Shown piece after piece: positions 1 to 5,765 of a DNA stretch of 9,496 nt. The number at the start of each line of letters is the position of its first letter. Position 1 is the stretch's first letter. The translations under genes and the position numbers were made by a program. The notes under the pieces were generated by a model. The model was not told where the DNA came from, made no database searches, and saw nothing but the letters and a program-made list of their open reading frames with translations. The stretch is from VYFG01 sp022827325 (GTDB lineage: Bacteria > Pseudomonadota > Gammaproteobacteria > Arenicellales > Poriferihabitantaceae), in assembly GCA_022827325.1 (NCBI GenBank), contig JAJDTE010000168.1:1-9496 (forward strand), given 5' to 3'.

Positions 1-315
1 TGTCTCGCCGGCCCTGTCGCCGTTCTGGAAGGTGAAGGTTTCGGCATACAGGTCACTCAGCGTGAAGCCGATCAGCACCTTCAGGTTGCCCTCGACGGCC
101 GGCATCAGCTGACGCACGAGTTCCTGCGTCTTCTGGCCGGATACGCGACACTCGAAATGGGTGTACTGGGCGTTGTCGACGCGGCCCCGGAGGGCTGCGA
201 CGGTGACGCTGAGGAAGGGGGACCCTTCTTTCGGCGCCACCTCCCGGATTCGGCTGAGATAGCCGATACCCTGCGTGTGCAAGTCGAAATAGTCGTTTTG
301 ATTGCGGTTGCTCAT
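1..315 (-). CDS. STY4534-family (DUF3577) ICE replication protein, C-terminus cut by window edge
   Basis: The first 105 codons of a gene that runs off the left edge. The N-terminus contains NDYFDLHTQGIGYLSRIREV, then FLSVTVAALRGRVDNAQYT, FECRVSG and VLIGFTLSDLYAETFTF. From memory this pattern (xxYFxLHTxGIGYLxRxR ... FxCRVSG ... VLxGFxxGDLWxxTFT) matches the DUF3577 / STY4534 family found in the replication block of SPI-7-like ICEs next to ssb and topB. It is believed to be a DNA-binding, OB-fold-like replication factor; that role is inferred from the family. The ATG at 315-313 is chosen because it follows CGGAGATTCATC (GGAG about 8 nt upstream) and gives the usual family N-terminus. An in-frame ATG at 387-385 would add 24 unlikely residues overlapping a hairpin. 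It lies 202 bp downstream of a membrane-protein gene, so it may have its own promoter. Confidence 0.86.
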   Translation of the reverse strand, partial: MSNRNQNDYFDLHTQGIGYLSRIREVAPKEGSPFLSVTVAALRGRVDNAQYTHFECRVSGQKTQELVRQLMPAVEGNLKVLIGFTLSDLYAETFTFQNGDRAGET

Positions 316-364
316 GATGAATCTCCGATTTGGAATTGGATGAAACACGGAGAGACAGAGCGTT

Positions 365-392
365 CCCGCAAGGGGATGTCTCCCCATGCGGG
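365..392. other. 12-bp hairpin in the leader of the STY4534-family gene
   Basis: CCCGCA (365-370), a, GGGGA (372-376), loop TGTC (377-380), TCCCC (381-385), a, TGCGGG (387-392). This is an inverted repeat with 11 pairs and one A/A mismatch, followed by TTTT (393-396) on the plus strand. Read on the minus strand it lies about 50 nt upstream of the start at 315 with no T-run after it, so it is more likely a leader structure than a terminator for the minus operon. A second short palindromic element, CGGCCG-GA-CGGCCG, follows at 397-410. As a plus-strand terminator it would serve no visible gene. Confidence 0.55.
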
Positions 393-517
393 TTTTCGGC
401 CGGACGGCCGGGATTCGGAAATGGCACCGGGCCCGGAGGCCGCACACGCGAGGGTGCCGTCGTGTGCAGGTCACAGCTTGAGGTGCTGCGTCCCATAAGA
501 AGGATCAGAATATCAAC

Positions 518-1003
518 TTAACCCGGGAAATTCAACGATTGTGGAATCTGCATATCGTGAAGGGACAGATCATTCGGGAATTCATCGACTGCACTCGATT
601 CAAACATCCTGGGAAAGGTGTAGACCATGACCAATAAGATGAAAGCGAAAACGAAAATCAAGACGAACTCGGAATTCGTAATTTTTTTCCAGCGTCTTTC
701 CCAGAACTGTTCCTTTCTTTTCTGGAGCTCCAGAGCCAGTCGCGACTCTTCACTCCAATCTCCAGGGTCGATATCGTCCGCTGAAACTTCCTCCGGCTTT
801 TCCTCCCTGTTCCTGTACCTGTTCCCGGGATAGTCGAACGGGTCTTCCGATCGGGACCTGTAACGCCATGCAACAAAAATTGCGGCATAGCAAATGGCCC
901 ACCATACCCACGCCGGCAACCCCAGGGTCATATCCATGGCGATTGGTCCCGTGAGCACAGCGACTTCCCGCGCCCAGAAAGATAGCGAAGCCAGGTGGGA
1001 CAT
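518..1003 (-). CDS. Unknown two-pass inner-membrane protein (161 aa)
   Basis: I recognise no family. The protein has a first membrane segment at about residues 29-46 (Trp-rich, AWVWWAICYAAIFVAW), an Arg-rich edge, an acidic/charged middle (about 50-110: PEEVSADDIDPGDWSEES, then KRKEQFWERRWKK) and a second membrane segment at about 112-130 (FVLIFVFAFILLVMVYTF). A short acidic tail follows. This composition is very unlike an antisense shadow. The DNA is clearly AT-richer than topB beside it, suggesting recent acquisition. The first possible ATG is at 1003, since an in-frame TAA lies three codons upstream; it has no Shine-Dalgarno. Internal ATGs at 937 and 931 are alternatives and also lack a good one. 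It sits 84 bp after topB and 202 bp before the STY4534-family gene. Confidence 0.75.
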   Translation of the reverse strand: MSHLASLSFWAREVAVLTGPIAMDMTLGLPAWVWWAICYAAIFVAWRYRSRSEDPFDYPGNRYRNREEKPEEVSADDIDPGDWSEESRLALELQKRKEQFWERRWKKITNSEFVLIFVFAFILLVMVYTFPRMFESSAVDEFPNDLSLHDMQIPQSLNFPG

Positions 1004-1005
1004 AT

Positions 1006-1059
1006 ATGCATATTACAACCCCATGAATGTCTGTCGAGATAATGCATGACCTGATGCAT
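1006..1059 (-). promoter_or_regulatory. Candidate promoter/operator of the membrane-protein gene, with three ATGCAT palindromes
   Basis: On the minus strand, TCGACA (1037-1032) is followed after 16 bp by TAATAT (1015-1010), a weak sigma70-like pair; the -10 ends 6 nt before the ATG at 1003. ATGCAT occurs three times (1006-1011, 1042-1047, 1054-1059). The first is inside the 10-bp palindrome ATATGCATAT (1004-1013) that abuts the start codon. The last two are 12 bp apart. This could be an operator for a dimeric repressor. The promoter match is mediocre. Confidence 0.3.
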
Positions 1060-1087
1060 GGCTTGAACCTGGCCCGATAGCCGGATT

Positions 1088-3322
1088 TCATGCCGTACCG
1101 AGCTGTCTTGTCCCGCGGCATTGCGGAAACCCGCTGCAGCCCAGGAACGGCCCCTTCTTTCCTTTCCGCTCCACCATGGGTTTGCCGCATTTTGGACATT
1201 CAACATCGTCCCGGACCACGGGCCCGGGCATGGCGCTGCCGGTGCCCCCGTCATCCTTGCCGCTCCGCATGATGTACCTGCATTCCGGATAGCCGCTGCA
1301 TCCCACAAAGAAGCCGTACTTCCCCTTCCTCCTGCGCAGCGCCTTGCCGCACTCCGGGCAGTCGCCGGGATCTTCCGCAGACGGCGGATTTCCGGGGCCG
1401 GTTCCTTCGGATGAATCCGGACGGCGCAGGCCCGCGCCCATCGCGGACTGCCTGGCGAACTCGACCATCCTGGTCACGAACAGCGCCTGGCCGTCGATGT
1501 ACGCCGAAAGCGAAATCTCCCCCGATTCCACGGCCGCAAGACGCTGTTCCATGAGCGCCGTGGTGCCCGGATCCGTGAGACTGTCCGGGAGCGCTGCGAT
1601 CAGCTGGCGGCCCCGGTCGGTGGAGCGGAGTTTCCGCTTGACCGTCTCGATGAATTCGCGTTTCTTGAGGGTCGTGATGATCTCGGCCCGGGTGGCCTCG
1701 GTGCCGATCCCGTCGTGCTCCCGGAGGAGCTTGCGGATTTCAGGATCCCGGACTTCCCGGCCGATATTGGTCATCGCCCGGATCAGCGTGCCTTCGGTGT
1801 ACGGCTTCGGAGGCTTCGTCTTTCTTTCGAGCACCTCGACCTGCGCGACCTGTACCGCATGCCCTTCCGGTATGAAGGGAACCGGCCCGTGATCCTCCGG
1901 CGCTCCGTCCCCGGCATCGTCATCGCCGGAATCCGGAACCAGAATCTCCTTCCAGCCCGGGACGACGGTCTGGCGGCCCGAGGCCTTCAGGGTGTGCCCG
2001 GCGGCTTCGATGACCAGTGACGTCCGGATAAATTCGTGATCCGGCCAGAACTGGAGTGCGTACCTTTGGGCAATCTCCAGGAAGATGTTCCGTTCCTCTT
2101 CCGACAGGGCATCGAGTGACACCGGCTGGGCCGTGGGGATCATGCCATGGTGTGCGGTTATCTTCCGGTCGTTCCAGGCCGGTGACTTCAGCGCCGGATC
2201 GGCGCCCTGCATGGTTTTTGCAATCCGGCCGCCAACCGCACCGGAAGAGCCGAGGGACTCGCGAAGTGCCCCGAGAACGGAACCCGCTTCGGCGTGCTGG
2301 TCTTCCGGCAGGTATCCGGTATCTGTTCGGGGATACGTGATCGCCTTGTGACGCTCGTAGAGGGACTGGGCGATCTCCAGGGTCTGCTTCGCACCATAGC
2401 CCCAGCGACGCGAAGCGAGCTGCTGGAGCCGGGACAACGAGAACGGCAGCGGCGGGGGCTCCCGCCCCGGTTCCCTCTTCGACGAAACTACCCTGCCCTC
2501 GGCGCCGGTGAGGTCCGTCGCGATCCGGACGGCGAAGTCCCGATCCGTGCACCGCCCCTCGCTGTCGCAAGCCTGTTCCCGCTGTTCGTCGTCCGGAGAC
2601 CATACGGCGCTGAACTGCAGCACCCCGTCGTCGAGCACGGATGTGCAGTCCGCCTCGACGACGTAATGGTCGACCGGAACGAAATTCTCGATGTCCAGAT
2701 CCCGCTGCACGACCAGCTGCAGCGTGGGCGACTGGACGCGGCCAACGGACAGGACGCCCCTGATGCCCCCTGCCCGGCCGGCCAGCGTCCATGCGCGCGT
2801 GAGGTTCATCCCGAACAGCCAGTCCGCGCGGGCGCGGCCGAGGCCTGCGTAGTACAGGTTCTCCGTCTCCCGCCCGGGGCGGACCGCGGCCAGCCCTTTC
2901 CGGATCGACGCGGGATCCAGGGCGCTCAACAGCAGCCGGCTGACCGGACCGCGCCAGATCATCTCGTCGAGCACCTCCCGGGCGATGACCTCGCCCTCCC
3001 GGTCCGGATCGGTGGCGATCACCACCTCGCCGGCCTGTTTCAGCAACGTGCGGATCGCGCGGATCTGTCTGCCACCCTGCGACCGGGGTTTCAGCTTCCA
3101 GGCCGATGGGACGATGGGCAGCGATTCCATGCGCCAGTCCTTGAGAGCCGGATCGTATTCTTCGGGCTCGGCCTGCTCGTAAAGGTGGCCGATGCACCAG
3201 GTCACGACGACATCGGGGGCGACCCGGAGGGAGCCTTCTTCCCGGACGACCTTGCCCCCATCCGCCAGCACGGCGGCGATGTCCCTGGCCTGGGAAGGTT
3301 TTTCACAGAGATAGAGTTTCAT
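1088..3322 (-). CDS. topB: DNA topoisomerase III, ICE type, with two C-terminal zinc ribbons
   Basis: A type IA topoisomerase that cuts and passes single DNA strands; on ICEs it is thought to resolve replication or transfer intermediates. The N-terminus MKLYLCEKPSQA carries the catalytic Glu7. The TOPRIM motif ATDPDREGE is at 103-111 (D105, D107). The active-site tyrosine is Tyr330 in AITYPRTDTGYLP, close to Tyr328 of E. coli Topo III. HHGMIPT (391-397) and DGIGTEATRAEII (537-549) are further family motifs. Two four-cysteine zinc ribbons end the protein: C655, C658, C675, C681 and C709, C712, C729, C735. At 744 aa it is longer than E. coli TopB (about 650 aa), as is usual for ICE-borne copies with these fingers. 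The start at 3322 has no evident Shine-Dalgarno (CCGGACCCACCCC precedes it) and is 59 bp from a divergent gene. Confidence 0.97.
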   Translation of the reverse strand: MKLYLCEKPSQARDIAAVLADGGKVVREEGSLRVAPDVVVTWCIGHLYEQAEPEEYDPALKDWRMESLPIVPSAWKLKPRSQGGRQIRAIRTLLKQAGEVVIATDPDREGEVIAREVLDEMIWRGPVSRLLLSALDPASIRKGLAAVRPGRETENLYYAGLGRARADWLFGMNLTRAWTLAGRAGGIRGVLSVGRVQSPTLQLVVQRDLDIENFVPVDHYVVEADCTSVLDDGVLQFSAVWSPDDEQREQACDSEGRCTDRDFAVRIATDLTGAEGRVVSSKREPGREPPPLPFSLSRLQQLASRRWGYGAKQTLEIAQSLYERHKAITYPRTDTGYLPEDQHAEAGSVLGALRESLGSSGAVGGRIAKTMQGADPALKSPAWNDRKITAHHGMIPTAQPVSLDALSEEERNIFLEIAQRYALQFWPDHEFIRTSLVIEAAGHTLKASGRQTVVPGWKEILVPDSGDDDAGDGAPEDHGPVPFIPEGHAVQVAQVEVLERKTKPPKPYTEGTLIRAMTNIGREVRDPEIRKLLREHDGIGTEATRAEIITTLKKREFIETVKRKLRSTDRGRQLIAALPDSLTDPGTTALMEQRLAAVESGEISLSAYIDGQALFVTRMVEFARQSAMGAGLRRPDSSEGTGPGNPPSAEDPGDCPECGKALRRRKGKYGFFVGCSGYPECRYIMRSGKDDGGTGSAMPGPVVRDDVECPKCGKPMVERKGKKGPFLGCSGFPQCRGTRQLGTA

Positions 3323-3341
3323 GGGGTGGGTCCGGTATTCG

Positions 3342-3350
3342 TCCTATAAT
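3342..3350 (+). promoter_or_regulatory. Candidate -10 element in the topB / 78-aa gene divergent region
   Basis: The 59-bp divergent spacer contains TCCTATAAT (3342-3350) with a perfect plus-strand TATAAT at 3345-3350, 31 nt before the plus-strand ATG at 3382. No convincing -35 lies 16-18 bp upstream. The same nonamer TCCTATAAT precedes the other plus-strand gene of the window (5751-5759). The complement, GAATTATAGGA, could in principle serve topB, but no good minus-strand hexamer pair was found. Confidence 0.35.
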
Positions 3351-3381
3351 TCAGGCCGATCTGAAGGCAGAATGTATACTG

Positions 3382-3618
3382 ATGAAGCTGATGCAGCTGA
3401 TGAAGGCGCTGATGGCAGCCATCCTGCTGATCTGCGATTTCGCTACCAGGGAGATTACCGACTGGAAGGTCAAGGTGTTACTCTTTTCAGTATTCCTTGA
3501 CTGGATCGGGTACCCGGCACGCAAGGCAATTGAATTGCACGCAAAACGTAAAGCCCTGGTCAACCTGATATACAGCGAGACAGGATTGGACGAATCATGG
3601 CGGAAACTGCCCAGGTGA
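3382..3618 (+). CDS. Unknown small hydrophobic protein (78 aa)
   Basis: No family recognised. The N-terminus is MKLMQLMKALMAAILLICDF, a basic start followed by a hydrophobic stretch (about residues 9-20). A second hydrophobic stretch follows (VKVLLFSVFLDWIGYP, about 29-44), then a basic, helical C-terminal half ending WRKLPR. It is probably membrane-associated. Four in-frame ATGs (3382, 3391, 3400, 3412) each follow CTG, in a GCTGATG-like reiteration, so the exact start is uncertain; there is only a weak AAGG 14 nt before the first. The gene is divergent from topB and ends 34 bp from the convergent end of the overlapping operon. Its AT-richer DNA and orientation against the backbone suggest inserted cargo. 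An antisense ORF (3351-3656) is less protein-like. Confidence 0.6.
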   Translation: MKLMQLMKALMAAILLICDFATREITDWKVKVLLFSVFLDWIGYPARKAIELHAKRKALVNLIYSETGLDESWRKLPR

Positions 3619-3652
3619 GCCCCGGTGAAGGCCGGCATGACCATCGGCAGGT

Positions 3653-3928
3653 TCATTGGCAGTTGTCCGGGGTCGCTTTACGAAGCTCGTTCAGTATTTC
3701 GTCCTGGGCATCAATGATCCTCCTGTCGAACTCGGCCCTCTGCACGAGCGAGTCGATGCCCAGATTCAGGGACTTCTCGGCCACCCATCCATACACCAGG
3801 TTGCTGGATACGAGAACCAGTAGAAGGAACCAGGCAAAAACCGGATGGGCAATCTGCTTGGTGAGGTAGCGGAAGGACCTGACGAGGAGTCCGGTGTAAA
3901 TGCCGGGTGGAGTATTCGGAGTATTCAT
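3653..3928 (-). CDS. Unknown single-pass membrane protein (91 aa), last gene of the overlapping operon
   Basis: No family recognised. A short, Pro/Thr-rich N-terminus (MNTPNTPPGIYTG) and a basic stretch (RSFRYLTKQ) precede one membrane segment at about residues 29-49 (VFAWFLLLVLVSSNLVYGWV). A soluble helical C-terminal region follows, rich in charged residues (QRAEFDRRIIDAQDEILNEL), ending in Cys-Gln. The positive-inside rule suggests the N-terminus is cytoplasmic. The ATG overlaps the TGA of the upstream gene (ATGA, 3928-3925). Its own ribosome-binding site is weak (CAGG 12 nt upstream), so translation probably depends on coupling. As the only membrane protein of the seven-gene run, it could anchor a complex made by the others; that is inference. 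Confidence 0.72.
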   Translation of the reverse strand: MNTPNTPPGIYTGLLVRSFRYLTKQIAHPVFAWFLLLVLVSSNLVYGWVAEKSLNLGIDSLVQRAEFDRRIIDAQDEILNELRKATPDNCQ

Positions 3929-4173
3929 GGAATGATGCCTGTAGAGTCTGTCTTGCAGTTGGGATCCTGTTCTTCATGCTGGCGCCCAGGGACTGCCGGT
4001 GCCTTCTGCCGCTTGTGGTCGATCACGTCTCGCAGCATGCTCCTGTAGATGACCAGGGCGGTCTCCAGCAGGCCGGTGATGCCGGTGTCGGTACCGTAGG
4101 CTTCCCGGTAGAGCGCCCTGGCCTCCTCGATCAGCGTCCGGATCCGATCCGGCAGGATGATCGCTGCATTCAT
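3925..4173 (-). CDS. Unknown 82-aa protein with helical N-terminal half
   Basis: No family recognised. Residues 1-55 look like two or three amphipathic helices (PDRIRTLIEEARALYREAYG, then GITGLLETALVIYRSMLRDV). The remaining 27 residues are polar, Lys/Pro/Gln-rich and probably disordered. The start at 4173 is fixed by an ATGA overlap with the upstream stop (4173-4170) and by AAGGTG about 8 nt upstream. An in-frame extension to 4380 exists but is Arg/Pro-rich shadow sequence under the upstream gene. The stop overlaps the next ATG in the same way. Confidence 0.7.
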   Translation of the reverse strand: MNAAIILPDRIRTLIEEARALYREAYGTDTGITGLLETALVIYRSMLRDVIDHKRQKAPAVPGRQHEEQDPNCKTDSTGIIP

Positions 4174-4385
4174 GACTGGATCACCTTGAGCGCCATGGCG
4201 CGCGCCAGGTCGTGGGCATGGGCCATCACATCTGCGAGCTCGTTCCCGTTCAGGAAATCGAACGTGCCGGACCGGTCCAGCCGGGCGATGACGTCTTCGG
4301 CAATCTGCCCCGGGCAGTGGGCGTTCGCATTCCAGTCCACCTGCTTCAACTCCTCGTGGATCCTCGGTTTCACGCTCCACGCCAT
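4170..4385 (-). CDS. Unknown 71-aa acidic/helical protein
   Basis: No family recognised. MAWSVKPRIHEELKQVDWNA is followed by a Cys-Pro (HCPGQ, about 23-27), a helical acidic stretch (IAEDVIARLD) and a His/Ala-rich helix (NELADVMAHAHDLARAMALK). It appears soluble with no membrane segment. The start at 4385 follows AAGGGG about 10 nt upstream and shares one base with the upstream stop (TGATG, 4387-4383). A longer in-frame reading to 4985 is Arg/Gln/Pro-rich and antisense-like, so it was not used. Confidence 0.68.
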   Translation of the reverse strand: MAWSVKPRIHEELKQVDWNANAHCPGQIAEDVIARLDRSGTFDFLNGNELADVMAHAHDLARAMALKVIQS

Positions 4386-4942
4386 CACTGGACCCGCCCC
4401 TTCCACTCCGTCCCGGGCGGCACCTGGCGGTATATGCCCTTGAGCACGAAACCTTCCGCGATGCTGCTGCGGGCTTCGGGCCATGGGTTGTTCCTGTCGA
4501 GGAGCATCACCCTGAAGGAAAGTTCGTCTACGCCGGATTGGCCCCCGACGCTCCACTCCGCCGGTCCCTGGAGACGTATTCGCGGAGCCTTGCCGGGATC
4601 TCCTCCCGGCGGGCCGTCGATCCGGAATTCCGGATGCGGGGGACTGGCCCGCTGCTGCAGAATGATGAAGCTGTCCTTGCCCGGATGGTCCGATCCGTGC
4701 GGGGCATGAACCATCCCGGCAACCATTCCGGCAATGACGTTCGGGGCCGGCACCTCGCGGTAGATGGCAATGAGGGCGTGGTCCCTCGGCAGGCACGTCC
4801 GGGCCCGGGGCCAGGGATTGCGGCTGTCGAGCAGGAACCTGCCGAATGACATTTCTCCCTTGCCGGACCTGCGCCCGATCAACAGGAAATTGTCTTTCAG
4901 GGCAATGTCCTCCCTGCTGTCTGTCACTGGATCCGCGTTCAT
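4385..4942 (-). CDS. Unknown 185-aa protein made of an internal tandem duplication
   Basis: No family recognised. The two halves repeat each other. KDNFLLIGRRS (16-26) then EMSFGRFLLDSRNPWPRAR (30-48) and AIYREVP (59-65) correspond to KDSFIILQQRA (89-99), ELSFRVMLLDRNNPWPEAR (140-158) and GIYRQVP (169-175). Over the 38-residue core (30-67 against 140-177) I count 18 identities without gaps. The second half carries about 40 extra Gly/Pro-rich residues (100-139). The shared signature is [LM]SFxxxLLDxxNPWPxAR, then LxxIYRxVP. It looks like a soluble beta-rich domain; no catalytic motif was seen. GGAGG lies about 10 nt upstream of the ATG, which overlaps the preceding TGA (ATGA, 4942-4939). It is the largest product of the overlapping operon. 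Confidence 0.8.
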   Translation of the reverse strand: MNADPVTDSREDIALKDNFLLIGRRSGKGEMSFGRFLLDSRNPWPRARTCLPRDHALIAIYREVPAPNVIAGMVAGMVHAPHGSDHPGKDSFIILQQRASPPHPEFRIDGPPGGDPGKAPRIRLQGPAEWSVGGQSGVDELSFRVMLLDRNNPWPEARSSIAEGFVLKGIYRQVPPGTEWKGRVQ

Positions 4943-5109
4943 GATTCCTCGTCCTCCCGGATGCTGTAGAGCATCGGCCTGTCATCCTCCTGGAAGATAC
5001 ATTCCGTGATCTCGAGATCTTCGAGCACGGTCCGGATCCGCGTCAGCGCAAGAAGCGCCGTATCCTTGGGAAGGTCTTTACCGTCGATTTCGATGGTAGT
5101 GAATCTCAC
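4939..5109 (-). CDS. Unknown 56-aa protein with GTG start
   Basis: A short gene between two overlapping neighbours. It reads M(GTG)RFTTIEIDGKDLPKD..., then helix-like ALLALTRIRTVLEDLEI, TECIFQEDD and an acidic C-terminus ending REDEES. No family recognised; the order strand-turn-helix-strand suggests a small alpha/beta fold, and the protein is strongly acidic. The GTG at 5109-5107 overlaps the upstream TGA (GTGA), and AGGAGG ends 4 nt before it. The TGA at 4941-4939 overlaps the downstream ATG. Overlap at both ends, an excellent ribosome-binding site and a continuous protein-like reading argue that it is translated. Confidence 0.72.
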   Translation of the reverse strand: MRFTTIEIDGKDLPKDTALLALTRIRTVLEDLEITECIFQEDDRPMLYSIREDEES

Positions 5110-5360
5110 GATGCCTCCTGTTTCAGGTTGTGCCTGGCCACGGAGTGGTCAGGCGCATGGTCAAGGTTGATTTGCCTGACCTCGGTCACCTCGCGAAGCG
5201 AGAGCGAGTTGGCGATGTAGTCGCTCGAGGTCACGATTTCCGCCATCCTTTCGTCCGCGGCCTCGCGGTCGAAGTGGAGTTCGTCCCGGATGCCGTTGCC
5301 GGCACAGTCCCAGGAAATCCACCAAACATCCTTGGTCTGAAGTGTCATTGCGCTGATCAT
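5106..5360 (-). CDS. Unknown 84-aa protein
   Basis: No family recognised. MISAMTLQTKDVWWISWDCA begins with an aromatic strand-like stretch; GIRDELHFDREAADERMAEI follows, probably a helix, then SSDYIANSLSLREVTEVRQI and a His-rich polar tail. The protein appears soluble. Start ATG 5360-5358 is supported by AGGAGGTAATTCC directly upstream, the best ribosome-binding site of the operon, and by ATGA overlap with the previous stop at 5357. A longer in-frame reading back to 5537 is Arg/Pro-rich shadow. It is coupled by GTGA to the 56-aa gene downstream. Confidence 0.75.
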   Translation of the reverse strand: MISAMTLQTKDVWWISWDCAGNGIRDELHFDREAADERMAEIVTSSDYIANSLSLREVTEVRQINLDHAPDHSVARHNLKQEAS

Positions 5361-5626
5361 GGAATTACCTCCTGATGATTGACTCGGGATGGAAGTGGAA
5401 ACCCTTCCTCGATCATCGGTTTGCACAAACCGGCTTTGGTGACGGATATCGCTGTTCCGGGGTGCAGGAACGGGCGCAGCCCGTCGAGCCACTCGCGGAC
5501 CCGGTCCGCGTCCCTGAAATCCATCCAGATGTGACATGTCTCGATGTCGTCGGACGGGTTGTCCCGGTTATCCCGGGCCAGCATCACATGGCAGGTGCCG
5601 AGTTCGGGAACGGTGTTCGGATTCAT
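5357..5626 (-). CDS. Unknown 89-aa protein, first gene of the overlapping operon
   Basis: No family recognised. MNPNTVPELGTCHVMLARDN leads into a DD-rich turn and ETCHIWMDFRDADRVREWLD (about 29-48), then a loop and ISVTKAGLCKPMIEEGFPLP. Alternating strand and helix pattern, three cysteines (12, 31, 68), no membrane segment. ATG 5626-5624 follows GAGAGG with 7-nt spacing. It opens the run of seven overlapping minus-strand genes ending at 3653, so the operon promoter should lie in 5627-5765, but no convincing minus-strand sigma70 pair is visible there. Confidence 0.74.
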   Translation of the reverse strand: MNPNTVPELGTCHVMLARDNRDNPSDDIETCHIWMDFRDADRVREWLDGLRPFLHPGTAISVTKAGLCKPMIEEGFPLPSRVNHQEVIP

Positions 5627-5685
5627 GAAAACCTCTCTTGTCTGAAGTGGAACGGATGGCCTCTCTCCAACCCGGCCATGCTTGT

Positions 5686-5709
5686 ACTCGAACCCCCTTT
5701 AACTCGAAC
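5686..5709. repeat. Direct repeat ACTCGAAC, 16 bp apart
   Basis: ACTCGAAC occurs at 5686-5693 and 5702-5709 within the 139-bp divergent region between the seven-gene operon and the DUF1640-type gene. The 16-bp spacing would place the two copies about one and a half helical turns apart. It may be an activator or repressor site for the operon on the minus side; chance is possible for an 8-mer. Confidence 0.35.
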
Positions 5710-5730
5710 TCTTGCCCTGCCCCGCGGTCC

Positions 5731-5759
5731 TTGTCGAGTCCGCGGAGGCCTCCTATAAT
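5731..5759 (+). promoter_or_regulatory. Strong sigma70-type promoter of the DUF1640-type gene, predicted leaderless transcript
   Basis: TTGTCG (5731-5736, 4/6 to TTGACA), a 17-bp spacer, and a perfect TATAAT (5754-5759). Only CGACCC (6 nt) separates the -10 from the ATG at 5766. The usual start 6-8 nt after the -10 would fall at the A of the ATG. No Shine-Dalgarno fits in between. Confidence 0.75.
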
Positions 5760-5765
5760 CGACCC

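Noticed and set aside
365..396. Hairpin plus TTTT as a rho-independent terminator
   Set aside because: The T-run is on the plus strand, where no gene ends; on the transcribed minus strand no U-tract would follow.
53..496. 147-aa minus-strand ORF over the leader and the STY4534-family gene
   Set aside because: Out of frame with the recognised DUF3577 protein; Pro/Arg-rich shadow.
750..1091. Minus-strand ORF whose ATG overlaps the topB stop as ATGA
   Set aside because: The overlap looks tempting, but the translation is Cys/Gly-rich without structure, while the other frame gives a convincing two-pass membrane protein.
2294..3349. Long plus-strand ORF (351 aa) and other long ORFs antisense to topB, such as minus-strand 1920-3197
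   Set aside because: Arg/Pro/Gly-rich compositional shadows of a clearly recognised topB in GC-rich DNA.
3351..3656. 101-aa minus-strand ORF antisense to the 78-aa gene
   Set aside because: Ser/Ile-rich with no ribosome-binding site; the plus-strand reading has better protein character and an upstream TATAAT. Not fully excluded.
4170..4985. Long N-terminal extension (271 aa) of the 71-aa protein
   Set aside because: The extension is a Gln/Arg/Pro-rich shadow of the duplicated 185-aa gene; the short form has a ribosome-binding site and a TGATG overlap.
5686..5709. GTTCGAGT copies (minus strand) as a tRNA T-arm or att site remnant
   Set aside because: The motif resembles the T-loop GGTTCGAxTCC, but no acceptor stem or rest of a tRNA is present and no integrase is nearby.
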